From an uncultured Oscillospiraceae bacterium (lineage in GTDB: Bacteria; Bacillota; Clostridia; Oscillospirales; Oscillospiraceae): DNA of 23,505 nt. A program made the translations under genes and the position numbers. Of this stretch, positions 1-8,093 are shown piece after piece (the stretch's first letter is position 1; every line of letters begins with the position of its first letter). Below the pieces are notes generated by a model. The model was not told the DNA's origin, ran no database searches, and saw nothing but the letters and a program-made list of their open reading frames with translations. The DNA lies in NCBI GenBank assembly GCA_905205085.1, contig CAJLCG010000027.1, positions 1 to 23,505 of the forward strand, read 5' to 3'.

Positions 1-475
1 TACCCGAGGCCACCACCACCGCCCGCACCCGGTACACCGCCCCGTAGGCGGTGCGCACGGCGGTGACCCGGCCGCCTTCGGCACAGATGTCGGTGACCTC
101 CGCCTGCTTCACCCACAGGCGCTCCTGCTGTTCCAGGGTGTGCTTCATGATCTCCTGGTATCTCCGCCGGTCGGCCTGGGCCCGGAGGGACCACACCGCC
201 GGGCCCTTGCCCCGGTTGAGGATGCGGTACTGGATGCAGGCCTTGTCGGCGGCCCGGCCCATCTCGCCGCCCAGGGCGTCCAGCTCCCGCACCAGGTGGC
301 CCTTGCCGGTGCCGCCGATGGCGGGGTTGCAGGGCATGTTGCCCACCGCGTCCAGGTTGATGGTAAAGCACACGGTGCGCAGGCCCATGCGGGCGGCGGC
401 AAGCGCTGCTTCAATGCCGGCATGTCCGGCCCCGATCACAGCGATATCATATTGTCCAGCGTTGTAATACGTCAT
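1..475 (-). CDS. mnmG: tRNA U34 carboxymethylaminomethyl-modifying enzyme MnmG, N-terminal part (cut by window edge)
   Basis: This is the first 158 codons of MnmG (GidA); the gene continues past base 1. With MnmE it installs the carboxymethylaminomethyl group on uridine 34 of certain tRNAs, using FAD, methylene-tetrahydrofolate and NADH. The translation starts [20 protein letters not shown], which contains the FAD-binding GxGxxG turn, and continues with the family signature [16 protein letters not shown] and then [18 protein letters not shown]. These match the start of the roughly 620-residue family closely. The ATG at 475 is chosen because it precedes the Rossmann strand by the usual few residues. 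A purine-rich GGGGAGAGAAAAGAG stretch lies upstream. The gene is divergent from recJ, with a 205-bp intergenic region holding promoters for both. Confidence 0.95.
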   Translation of the reverse strand, partial: MTYYNAGQYDIAVIGAGHAGIEAALAAARMGLRTVCFTINLDAVGNMPCNPAIGGTGKGHLVRELDALGGEMGRAADKACIQYRILNRGKGPAVWSLRAQADRRRYQEIMKHTLEQQERLWVKQAEVTDICAEGGRVTAVRTAYGAVYRVRAVVVASG

Positions 476-529
476 AAGTTCGTCTCTTTTCTCTCCCCAG
501 AGCGGGGAAAAACCCAAAATAACTTTCGT

Positions 530-558
530 ATTTTATCACGTTTTTTTTCGGCGGACAA
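530..558 (-). promoter_or_regulatory. Sigma-A promoter of mnmG
   Basis: On the minus strand, TTGTCC (553-558) is followed after 17 bases by TAAAAT (530-535). The spacer contains an A-run. The -10 lies 55 bases upstream of the mnmG ATG. The boxes are close to consensus with ideal spacing, but this is a sequence call only. Confidence 0.55.
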
Positions 559-595
559 GAGCCGGAACGCCCAGGGGCGGGGTGTGCTTTTCCAC

Positions 596-625
596 TTGTG
601 TCTTTGCACAAAAATATGGTATAAT
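596..625 (+). promoter_or_regulatory. Sigma-A promoter of the recJ-relA operon
   Basis: A perfect TATAAT (620-625) is preceded by TGG, giving an extended -10. An imperfect TTGTGT (596-601) sits 18 bases upstream. The -10 ends 55 bases before the GTG start of recJ. This is the only good promoter seen before recJ, so it probably drives recJ and at least relA. Confidence 0.65.
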
Positions 626-680
626 AAGTAGTGATACTGCCGCAGTATGCTTGCGGCAAGCTGGGAGGAGGTGACCGCCG

Positions 681-2744
681 GTGAAATACAAAGAGTGGAA
701 GATGCCCTCGGGCAGCCCCAGGGTGCGCCAGAATCTGGAGGCGGCGGGCATCCCTGCCCTGCTGGCGGCCATCCTGGCCGCCCGGGGCGTCACCCGGCCC
801 GACCAGGCCCGGCGGTTGCTTACCCCCGGGGCCGAGCCGGTGCTGGACCCCATGCTGCTGCGGGATATGGACCGGGCAGCGGCGCGGGTGCGCCGGGCGC
901 TGGAGACGGGGGAGCATCTGGCGGTCTATGGAGACTACGACGTGGACGGCATCACCTCCACCTGTCTGCTCACCGACTGCCTGCGGCACATGGGGGGACA
1001 GGTGACCCCCTACATTCCCGACCGCCTGGAGGAGGGCTACGGCCTTAACCTGGAGGCCATCCAAACCCTGGCCCACCAAGGGGTGACCCTCATCGTCACC
1101 GTGGACTGCGGCATCACCGCCGTGGAGGAAGTGCGGTTTGCCGCCGGACTTGGGGTGGACGTGGTGGTCACGGACCACCACGAGTGCAAGGACCCCCTGC
1201 CTGCCGCTGTGGCGGTGGTGGACCCCCACCGCTCCGACTGCCCCTATCCCTTTAAGGGACTGGCCGGCGTGGGAGTGGCCCTGAAGCTGGCCATGGCGGT
1301 GGCCGGGCCGGAGCGGGCACGGCAGGTGTTTGAGGACTACGCCGATCTGGCCGCCGTGGGCACGGTGGCCGACGTGATGCCCATGACGGGGGAGAACCGC
1401 ACCATCGTCCAGACCGGACTGGCCGCCCTGGCCCACCCCAAGCGGCTGGGTCTGGCCCAGCTCATTCAGGAGGCAGGGCTGGGGGAGCGGCCCCTCACCT
1501 CGGTGTCCATCGGATACACCCTGGCCCCCCGCATCAACGCCGCCGGGCGCATGGGCAAGGCGGCCCTGGCCGGGGAGCTGCTGCTCACCCATTCCCCCCA
1601 GCGGGCCCAGGAACTGGCCCAGGAGCTGTGCCAGCTCAACCGGGAGCGGCAGAACATTGAGGGGGAGATCTTTCAGGAGTGCATCCAGCGCCTGGACCAC
1701 CAGCCCCAGCAGGGGGCCATCGTCCTGGCCGACCCGGAATGGCACCAGGGGGTGGTGGGCATCGTGGCCTCCCGCCTGAGCGAGAAGTATACCTGCCCCA
1801 CCTTCATGATCTGCCTGGACCAGGGGATGGGCAAGGGTTCCTGCCGCTCCTGGGGCGGGGTGAACCTGTTCGAGCTGCTTATGGGCTGCGGCGACCTGCT
1901 GGAAAGCTTCGGCGGCCACGCCCTGGCGGCGGGCTTTATGGTGCGGGAGGAGAATATCCCCGCCCTGGCCCAGCGGCTGCGGCAGGGCGTGCTGGAGCAG
2001 CAGGCGGGACAGGAGCCCCCTTCCGTGCTGGAGACCGACGGCATCGTCCAGCCCCAGCAGCTGGATGTGGCCTCGGTGGAGGCGCTGGACGCCCTGGAGC
2101 CCTGCGGCACCGGCAATCCCCGCCCCGTGCTGGTCATCACCGGCGCCCACGTCCAGTCCGCCGTCCAGGTGGGCCGCGGCCGGCACTTGAAGCTGCGGCT
2201 GGAGGCCCGGGGGAGCGTACTGGATGCCATCTTCTTCTCCGCCGACGCCGCCCAGCTGGGTGTGACCCCCGGCTGCCGGGTAGACGTGGCATTTTATCCC
2301 CAGATCAATGAATTTCGCGGCGTACGCTCGGTGCAGCTGCAGGTGGTGGATCTCCACCCCGCTCTCACCCGGGCCCAGATGGAGCGCTGCATTTACGATA
2401 AATACCGCCGGGGGGAGCTGCTCTCCCCCGACGAGGCCCAGTCCCTGCTGCCCGACCGGGCGGAGTTTGTTTCCCTGTGGCGCTATCTGGAGCACCAGAG
2501 CGGCGCAGGAGACTCGCTGGAGGATACCCTGACCCGCATGACCCGCAGCATTGCCCATGCCAGCGGCCGGCGGGAGCGGCCCAACCACACCCGCATCTGC
2601 CTGGAGGTGATGCAGGAGCGGGGACTGATTTCGCTGCATGTCCAGTCCGGACGGATGCAGATCACGCTGCACCGTCTGGAGCATAAAGTGGACCTGGAGG
2701 CTTCGGAGATCCTGCGGCGGCTGCGTGCCGCGCTGCAGGAGTAA
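681..2744 (+). CDS. recJ: Single-stranded-DNA-specific exonuclease RecJ
   Basis: RecJ is a 5'-3' single-strand exonuclease acting in recombination repair and mismatch repair. All family landmarks are visible in the 687-residue product: YDVDG (86-90), VDCG (141-144), the name-giving DHH (165-167), PRINAAGR (283-290), a DHHA1 segment HQGVVGIVASR (355-365) and GGHALAAG (411-418), followed by the OB-fold region to about residue 556. The last 130 residues are an extra C-terminal domain, as in long Firmicutes RecJ proteins; the E. coli protein has 577 residues. The start is GTG at 681, placed 6 bases after GGGAGGAGGTGA (663-674). An earlier GTG at 671 overlaps that ribosome binding site. relA follows after 45 bases. 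Confidence 0.95.
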   Translation: MKYKEWKMPSGSPRVRQNLEAAGIPALLAAILAARGVTRPDQARRLLTPGAEPVLDPMLLRDMDRAAARVRRALETGEHLAVYGDYDVDGITSTCLLTDCLRHMGGQVTPYIPDRLEEGYGLNLEAIQTLAHQGVTLIVTVDCGITAVEEVRFAAGLGVDVVVTDHHECKDPLPAAVAVVDPHRSDCPYPFKGLAGVGVALKLAMAVAGPERARQVFEDYADLAAVGTVADVMPMTGENRTIVQTGLAALAHPKRLGLAQLIQEAGLGERPLTSVSIGYTLAPRINAAGRMGKAALAGELLLTHSPQRAQELAQELCQLNRERQNIEGEIFQECIQRLDHQPQQGAIVLADPEWHQGVVGIVASRLSEKYTCPTFMICLDQGMGKGSCRSWGGVNLFELLMGCGDLLESFGGHALAAGFMVREENIPALAQRLRQGVLEQQAGQEPPSVLETDGIVQPQQLDVASVEALDALEPCGTGNPRPVLVITGAHVQSAVQVGRGRHLKLRLEARGSVLDAIFFSADAAQLGVTPGCRVDVAFYPQINEFRGVRSVQLQVVDLHPALTRAQMERCIYDKYRRGELLSPDEAQSLLPDRAEFVSLWRYLEHQSGAGDSLEDTLTRMTRSIAHASGRRERPNHTRICLEVMQERGLISLHVQSGRMQITLHRLEHKVDLEASEILRRLRAALQE

Positions 2745-2789
2745 ATCCGGGGCCTGCCCCTGTTACTTTTCGATTGTCGAGGTGATTCC

Positions 2790-5027
2790 ATGGACCCCAT
2801 TTTGGAACGCTATCAGGCGCTGGAAGACAAAGTCAGCGCATATACCCCTAATTTAGATACCCAGCGGCTGTTTGCCGCCTTTACCTATGCCGACGCCGAG
2901 CACCACGGCCAGCTGCGCAAGAGCGGCGAGCCCTATATCATCCACCCCCTGGCGGTGGCCGACATCGTGGCCGATCTGGGGCTGGACGTGGACAGCGTTA
3001 TCGCCGCCCTGCTCCACGACTGCATCGAGGACACCAACGCCACCCACGACGAGATCGCCAAAAAGTTCGGCGCGCCGGTGGCCGCCCTGGTGGAGGGAGT
3101 CACCAAGCTGACGAGGGTGCAGTATGTCTCCAAGGAAGAGGAGCAGATGGAGAACCTGCGCAAGATGCTTATGGCTATGGCCCAGGACATCCGGGTGATC
3201 CTCATCAAGATCTGCGACCGGCTTCACAATATGCGCACCATGGAGTACCAGTCTCCCAAGAAGCAGCGGGAGAAGAGCCTGGAGACCATGGAGATCTACG
3301 CCCCCCTGGCCCACCGCTTAGGTATGCAGAAGCTCAAATGGGAGCTGGAGGACCTGTCCCTTCGCTACCTGGACCCGGTGGGGTACAAGGAGATCGAGGA
3401 CGAGATGGCCAAGCGCTCGGCCGCCCACGAGGAGTTCCTTGCCTCCATCCAGCTGCGCATCCAGCAGCGGCTGGAGCAGGAGGGCATCCGCTGTAAGGTG
3501 TACGGCCGGGTGAAACACACCTACTCCATCTACCGCAAGATGTTTGCCCAAAACAAGACCCTGGACGAGATCTTCGACCTGTACGCCTTCCGGGTCATCG
3601 TGGACGACATCCCGGAGTGCTATAACGTGCTGGGCTGCATCCACGACATGTTCAAGCCGGTGCTGGGCCGTTTCAAGGACTACATCGGCACCCCCAAGCC
3701 CAACATGTACCAGTCCCTGCACACCACCGTCATCGGCCGGGAGGGCATCCCCTTCGAGGTGCAGATCCGTACCTGGCAGATGCACCAGACCGCCGAGTAC
3801 GGCATCGCCGCCCACTGGAAGTACAAGCAGGGCATGGCCAACAAAAAGCTGGGCAGTGAGCAGGACTTTGAATGGGTACGCAAGCTGCTGGAGAGCCAGC
3901 AGGACACCGACGCGGAGGAATTTGTCCGCACCCTGAAGGTGGATATGTTCGCCGACGAGGTATTCGTCTTTACCCCCAACGGGGACGTGAAGAGCCTGCC
4001 TGCCGGAGCCACCCCCATCGACTTTGCCTACAACATCCACTCCGCCGTGGGCAACGGCATGGTGGGCGCCAAGGTCAACGGCCGCATGGTGCCCTACGAT
4101 ACCCCCCTGAAAAATGGCGACATCGTGGAGGTCATCACCTCCAAAAACGCCAAGGGCCCCAGCCGGGACTGGCTGAAGATTGCCAAGAGCAATGAGGCCC
4201 GCAACAAGATCCGCCAGTGGTTCAAGCGGGAGCGCCGGGAGGAGAACATCGCCACCGGCCGGGCCCTGTTTGAGGCGGAGCTCAAGCACATGAAGATCCC
4301 CATGACGGCCATCACCGCCGAGGACGTGCTGCCCCATATCCTGCACAAGGTGCGTTTCGGCACCCTGGACGAGCTGTACGCCTCCATCGGCTACGGCGGC
4401 ACCACAGCGGTGAAGAGCGTGGCCCGCATCAAGGACGAGCTGGCCCGCCTGGGCCGCCTCCAGGCGGAGAAGGCGGCCGCCGCCGCCAAGACCACCGCCG
4501 AGAGCGTCATCGTCCCCGGTTCCACCGCTCAGACGCCCACCTCCGGCCAGGTCAAGCCCAAGCACTCCGACTCGGGCATCATCGTGGAGGGGCTGGGCAA
4601 CTGCCTGGTGAAGTTTGCCAAGTGCTGTACCCCCGTCCCCGGCGACCCCGTCATCGGCTTTATTACCCGGGGCTACGGTGTTTCTGTCCATCGGGCCGAC
4701 TGCCCCAATGCCGCCCCCGAAAAGCGCAAGCCGGAGGAGGCCGACCGCTGGGTGAAGGTGTCCTGGGTGGAGAGCAGCCTGCCCAATTACAAGACCGCCC
4801 TGGAGCTGTCCTCCAAGGACCGGGACGGCCTGACCTTGGATGTGGCTATGGCCCTGTCGGCGGCCAAGGTGAAGGTGAACGCCCTCACCGCCCGGTCTCT
4901 GCCCGACGGCCACGCCAGCATCAACATCGTGGTGGAGGTCAAGGACAAAGAGGAGCTGGCCACCGTCATCAACAAGCTCAACAACATCCAGGGTGTGTAC
5001 CATGTGGCGCGGGCCTCGGGAAAATAA
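2790..5027 (+). CDS. relA: Bifunctional (p)ppGpp synthetase/hydrolase, RelA/SpoT family (Rel)
   Basis: Makes and degrades the alarmones ppGpp and pppGpp in the stringent response. The 745 residues hold the complete set of domains. The hydrolase HD domain is intact (HPLAVA around 52-57, LLHDCIED 74-81, DRLHNMRT 143-150), so the enzyme should be bifunctional rather than synthetase-only. The synthetase domain has KVYGRVKHTYSIYRK (236-250), YQSLHTTVIG (307-316) and EVQIRT (323-328). A TGS domain follows (about 391-450), then a conserved-cysteine region with KCCTPVPGD and HRADCP, and a C-terminal ACT domain (about 670-745). CGAGGTGA (2778-2784 region) is the ribosome binding site. In many Firmicutes apt lies between recJ and relA; here there is no room for it. 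Confidence 0.96.
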   Translation: MDPILERYQALEDKVSAYTPNLDTQRLFAAFTYADAEHHGQLRKSGEPYIIHPLAVADIVADLGLDVDSVIAALLHDCIEDTNATHDEIAKKFGAPVAALVEGVTKLTRVQYVSKEEEQMENLRKMLMAMAQDIRVILIKICDRLHNMRTMEYQSPKKQREKSLETMEIYAPLAHRLGMQKLKWELEDLSLRYLDPVGYKEIEDEMAKRSAAHEEFLASIQLRIQQRLEQEGIRCKVYGRVKHTYSIYRKMFAQNKTLDEIFDLYAFRVIVDDIPECYNVLGCIHDMFKPVLGRFKDYIGTPKPNMYQSLHTTVIGREGIPFEVQIRTWQMHQTAEYGIAAHWKYKQGMANKKLGSEQDFEWVRKLLESQQDTDAEEFVRTLKVDMFADEVFVFTPNGDVKSLPAGATPIDFAYNIHSAVGNGMVGAKVNGRMVPYDTPLKNGDIVEVITSKNAKGPSRDWLKIAKSNEARNKIRQWFKRERREENIATGRALFEAELKHMKIPMTAITAEDVLPHILHKVRFGTLDELYASIGYGGTTAVKSVARIKDELARLGRLQAEKAAAAAKTTAESVIVPGSTAQTPTSGQVKPKHSDSGIIVEGLGNCLVKFAKCCTPVPGDPVIGFITRGYGVSVHRADCPNAAPEKRKPEEADRWVKVSWVESSLPNYKTALELSSKDRDGLTLDVAMALSAAKVKVNALTARSLPDGHASINIVVEVKDKEELATVINKLNNIQGVYHVARASGK

Positions 5028-5360
5028 GAAGCGCGGAGGCGTGCGGAGCAGCGCGGATGGACTGGAGCGAGGGCGCGAAACCGAAGGGACGCAAAGCGGC
5101 CCTGTTTCAAGCCCGAGGCGTAGGGCCGATTCCCCCTGTCAGGGGGAAATGGCCGAAGGCCAAAAGGGGTAGGGAAGCCGCGCGTTGTGCAGCTGCCGCA
5201 GCGTGACAATAAGAAGCGCGGAGGGCAGGCGCATAGGGGCGACAGACTCCGGAGCGGATGGGCAGAGCCCAGGGGCAGCCAGAGGCTGAACCGGGTCTGC
5301 CCGGAGTTGGAGGAGTTGTCAACCCGGCCATGCGCCCAGCCCGCAGCGTGATCACAATAC
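5023..5360 (+). repeat. relA-dtd spacer with partly duplicated modules and a strong stem-loop
   Basis: This GC-rich 348-bp spacer has no convincing gene. Two modules begin with the same 17 bases, AATAAGAAGCGCGGAGG (5023-5039 and 5208-5224); the first copy overlaps the relA stop codon. Each module ends in a related CCGCAGCGTGA..CACAATA-like stretch (about 5196-5210 and 5341-5357), so the layout resembles a diverged tandem duplication. Inside the first module is a stem-loop at 5124-5154, with GGCC outer pairs and TTCCCCCTG/CAGGGGGAA arms, followed by GGCCGAAGGCC. No U-tract follows, so it is not a standard terminator. It looks like a dispersed intergenic repeat. Confidence 0.5.
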
Positions 5361-5375
5361 AAGAGGAGAAAATCT

Positions 5376-5819
5376 ATGCGAGCTGTTGTTACCCGGGTGT
5401 CCTCCGCCTCCGTCACCATCGACGGAACTGTGCGGGGCGCCATTGATCAGGGCTATCTGGTCCTGCTGGGGGTCGGTCCCCAGGATAATGAGGCCGTTTG
5501 TGATAAGCTGGCCGAAAAGATCTGCAATCTGCGGGTTTTTGAGGATGAAAACGGCAAAATGAACTTGAATTTGGAACAGGTGGGCGGGTCTTTGCTGGTC
5601 ATCAGCCAGTTCACCCTCTACGCCGACACCAAGAGCCGCCGCCCCGGCTTTACCGGGGCCGCCAAGCCCGACGTGGCCATCCCCCTCTACGAGCGCTTTT
5701 TGGACCAGTGCCGCCAGAAGGGCTTCCGGGTGGAGCACGGGGAGTTCGGTGCGGATATGAAGGTGGCCTCGGTAAACGACGGCCCCGTCACCATTCTCTT
5801 TGACACGGAACAGGGATAA
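5376..5819 (+). CDS. dtd: D-aminoacyl-tRNA deacylase
   Basis: Hydrolyses D-amino acids (and glycine from tRNA-Ala) mischarged onto tRNA, a chiral proofreading step in translation. The 147-residue length is typical of the family. It begins [17 protein letters not shown], carries the catalytic SQFTLYAD motif (77-84) with T80, and has the second active-site motif NDGPVT (134-139), including the cross-subunit Gly-Pro. The ATG at 5376 has AAGAGGAG eight to nine bases upstream. In Firmicutes dtd usually follows relA directly, as here apart from the repeat-bearing spacer. The metallo-hydrolase gene starts 13 bases after its stop. Confidence 0.96.
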   Translation: MRAVVTRVSSASVTIDGTVRGAIDQGYLVLLGVGPQDNEAVCDKLAEKICNLRVFEDENGKMNLNLEQVGGSLLVISQFTLYADTKSRRPGFTGAAKPDVAIPLYERFLDQCRQKGFRVEHGEFGADMKVASVNDGPVTILFDTEQG

Positions 5820-5832
5820 GGAGGAGTGACCC

Positions 5833-6450
5833 ATGAAGGTATCTGTCATGCAGGTGGGCCCCATCGGCACCAACTGCTATTTTCTCCAGGATGAGGAGAG
5901 CGGCCTGATGGCCATCATCGATCCCGGCGACGACTGGGAGCGCATCCTCCACCAGGTGAAGAAGGCGGAGGGCGAGGTGAAGTACATCCTCCTCACCCAC
6001 GGCCATTACGACCACACCACCGCCGTACCCGACCTGGTGAAGGCTCTGCCCGGCGTGCAGGTCTACATCCACCAGGCAGACGCCAACGGGGCGGGCTCCC
6101 AGCTCTTCCCCCTGGCCGCCCAGGTGAAGGACCTCAATAACTACGACGAGGGGGACACCCTCACCCTGGGCTCCCTGACCATTGAGGTGCTCCACACCCC
6201 CGGCCACTCCAAGGGCTCGGTTACCTTGAAGGTAGGGGACGTGCTCTTTACCGGCGACACCCTGTTCTGCGGCTCCTGCGGCCGCACCGACCTGCGGGGG
6301 GGAAGCTACGAGGAGATCATGGAGTCCCTCAAGCGGCTGGGCGAGCTGGAGGGGGACTTCCACGTCTGCCCCGGCCACGACCGCACCTCCACCCTGGAGC
6401 GGGAGCGGAAGTATAATCCCTTCCTGCTGGAGGCCATGGGAAAGGCATGA
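5833..6450 (+). CDS. Metallo-beta-lactamase-fold hydrolase (glyoxalase II-like)
   Basis: A 205-residue cytoplasmic metallo-hydrolase of the short glyoxalase II-like (YqgX-type) group. The metal ligands are visible: HGHYDH (56-61), H125 in HTPGHSKG, D142 in FTGDTLF, and the last histidine in PGHD (180-183). The protein ends soon after that histidine, so it lacks the C-terminal substrate-binding domain of true hydroxyacylglutathione hydrolases. The substrate cannot be assigned; thioester or S-acyl hydrolysis is the family's usual chemistry. AAGGAGGAG precedes the ATG. The stop overlaps the hemZ start by four bases (ATGA), indicating translational coupling. The order dtd, this gene, hemZ recurs in Clostridia. 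Confidence 0.88.
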   Translation: MKVSVMQVGPIGTNCYFLQDEESGLMAIIDPGDDWERILHQVKKAEGEVKYILLTHGHYDHTTAVPDLVKALPGVQVYIHQADANGAGSQLFPLAAQVKDLNNYDEGDTLTLGSLTIEVLHTPGHSKGSVTLKVGDVLFTGDTLFCGSCGRTDLRGGSYEEIMESLKRLGELEGDFHVCPGHDRTSTLERERKYNPFLLEAMGKA

Positions 6451-7919
6451 AACTAGTTTTTAAGGGCCATGATGAGCGGTATGTGGTGGAGCAGGGGATG
6501 CTCAACCTGTTCCCCGGGGAAAAGCCGGTCTATGAGCCCATCGGTCCGGAGGACGACACCTGGGCGGTGGTCACCCTGGAGGAGGACACCCGCTGTCATG
6601 TAACGGTGGAGCTGAGCTGGCGGGGAAAGGCGATCCCCTATACCGTGTCCGTCCCTCTGGAGGGAAATGAATTTCAGCGGGAGGGCCAGCGGCGCCGGGC
6701 CATTGGGCGCTGCTTCTTCCTGGCTGCCCAGGCGGTGACCGGACGTACGCCCCCCTGGGGCATGCTCACCGGGGTGCGCCCGGTGAAGCTGCCCACCCGG
6801 AGTCTTCTGGCCGGGGCCTCTCCGGAGCAGGCCAGAAGGGAGATGGAGGAGCTCTACTACGTCTCTCCCCGGCGAGCGTCCCTGGCTGTGGACTGCGCCC
6901 AGGCCAGCGCGGCGGTGGACCGGGACCTGCGGGACGACCAGGTGTCGGTGTACATCGGCATCCCCTTCTGTCCCACCCGGTGCGCCTACTGCTCCTTTGT
7001 CTCCGCCGACGTGGGCCGCACCCTGAAGCTGGTGGAGCCCTATCTGGATGCCCTGCTGCGGGAGCTGGCCGTCACCGGCGAGAGCCTGCGCCGGGCGGGG
7101 AAAACCGTCCACTCCCTGTATGTGGGGGGCGGTACCCCCACCACCCTGTCCGCGTCCCAGCTTACCCGGCTGCTGGAGGCGGTGCGCCGGGACCTGCCGG
7201 TGGAGGGCTGCGTAGAATATACCGTGGAGGCTGGCCGCCCCGATACCATCGACCGGGATAAGCTGATGGCCCTCCGGGAGGCGGGCATCGGCCGCATCTC
7301 CATCAATCCCCAGACCCTGGAGGACGAGGTGCTCCGGGCCATCGGCCGCAGACACTCTGCCCAGGACATTCTGGACGCCTACGCCCTGGCCCGGGAGGTG
7401 GGCTTTGATTCCATCAACATGGACCTGATCGCCGGGCTGCCTCGGGACTCCTTTGAGGGGTTCTGCCGCTCGCTGAACGGGGTGCTGGCGCTGGAGCCGG
7501 AAAATGTCACTGTCCACACCCTGGCACTGAAGAAGGGCTCAGGCCTGATGAACCGGCCGGAGCTGCTGCCCAGCGGGGAGGAGACCGCCCGGATGCTGGA
7601 ATACTCCCTGGAGCTGCTGGGCGGCAAGGGCTACCGGCCCTACTACCTGTATCGACAGAAGTATATGTCCGGCTCCCTGGAGAATGTGGGCTGGTGCCTC
7701 AGCGGCCAGAAGAGCATCTACAATATCATTATGATGGAGGAGCTGCAGACGGTGGTCTCCATCGGAGGCGGGGGCGTCACCAAGCTGGTGGACCGCGCCG
7801 CCGGTACCATTGTCCGTCAGCCCAACCCCAAATATCCCCACGACTACCTGGCCGCCCTGGACCGGGTCCTGGCCCAGAAGGAGGAACTGGCGGCCCACTT
7901 CCTTCCCGACCAAAACTGA
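6447..7919 (+). CDS. hemZ: Coproporphyrinogen III oxidase-like radical SAM protein HemZ
   Basis: A 490-residue radical S-adenosylmethionine enzyme. The cluster-binding motif is CPTRCAYC with C175, C179 and C182. YVGGGTPTTLS follows, as in the HemN/HemZ group, then EAGRPDTI, RISINPQT and DLIAGLPRDS. An N-terminal domain of about 165 residues precedes the radical SAM core, which is typical of HemZ and not of HemN or HemW. The family is named for oxygen-independent coproporphyrinogen III dehydrogenation, but many gut Clostridia carry hemZ without a full haem pathway, so the true substrate here is open. The ATG overlaps the preceding stop. No terminator with a U-tract follows; a stem-loop array does. 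Confidence 0.9.
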   Translation: MKLVFKGHDERYVVEQGMLNLFPGEKPVYEPIGPEDDTWAVVTLEEDTRCHVTVELSWRGKAIPYTVSVPLEGNEFQREGQRRRAIGRCFFLAAQAVTGRTPPWGMLTGVRPVKLPTRSLLAGASPEQARREMEELYYVSPRRASLAVDCAQASAAVDRDLRDDQVSVYIGIPFCPTRCAYCSFVSADVGRTLKLVEPYLDALLRELAVTGESLRRAGKTVHSLYVGGGTPTTLSASQLTRLLEAVRRDLPVEGCVEYTVEAGRPDTIDRDKLMALREAGIGRISINPQTLEDEVLRAIGRRHSAQDILDAYALAREVGFDSINMDLIAGLPRDSFEGFCRSLNGVLALEPENVTVHTLALKKGSGLMNRPELLPSGEETARMLEYSLELLGGKGYRPYYLYRQKYMSGSLENVGWCLSGQKSIYNIIMMEELQTVVSIGGGGVTKLVDRAAGTIVRQPNPKYPHDYLAALDRVLAQKEELAAHFLPDQN

Positions 7920-7922
7920 TGT

Positions 7923-8068
7923 AGTTCTTGATCAGATGCGCAGAACGCGTTTGATAGCGCCAAAGGCGCGTCAAGAACTGATCAGACGGCTTTTGTGGCT
8001 TCTGCCGCAAAAGGGCAACGCCAAAGGCGGTGCCTCTCTCATAGAAACCCACAGGGTTTTATGAGAGA
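7923..8068 (+). repeat. Array of four successive stem-loops between hemZ and the nucleoside kinase gene
   Basis: The 174-bp spacer is almost entirely paired sequence. Stem 1: AGTTCTTGA (7923-7931) with TCAAGAACT (7971-7979). It encloses GCGCC-AAA-GGCGC, and TGATCAGA lies on both sides. Stem 2: CTTTTGTGGC (7990-7999) with GCCGCAAAAG (8004-8013). Stem 3: GGCAACGCC-AAA-GGCGGTGCC (8014-8034). Stem 4: arms at 8035-8050 and 8054-8068 around ACA, nearly perfect over 15 bp. None has a U-tract, so they are not ordinary terminators. They could act on mRNA stability or be a mobile repeat. The ribosome binding site AAAGGAG lies just after, free of the stems. Confidence 0.6.
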
Positions 8069-8093
8069 ATAGTATGAAAGGAGCGTTCCCACC

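Noticed and set aside
447..2684. 745-residue open frame on the minus strand opposite recJ
   Set aside because: It is rich in G, H, L and Q with no recognisable domain, as expected from the antisense of a GC-rich gene; recJ on the other strand has all family motifs.
3318..5003. 561-residue minus-strand frame opposite relA
   Set aside because: Low-complexity antisense frame; relA is unambiguous and covers the region.
5028..5375. Spacer considered for a tRNA or small RNA gene
   Set aside because: No cloverleaf or T-loop consensus was seen and no promoter-terminator pair brackets it.
7923..8068. Hairpin array considered as a CRISPR array or intrinsic terminator
   Set aside because: The stems are all different in sequence, there is no regular repeat-spacer pattern, and no U-tract follows the stems.
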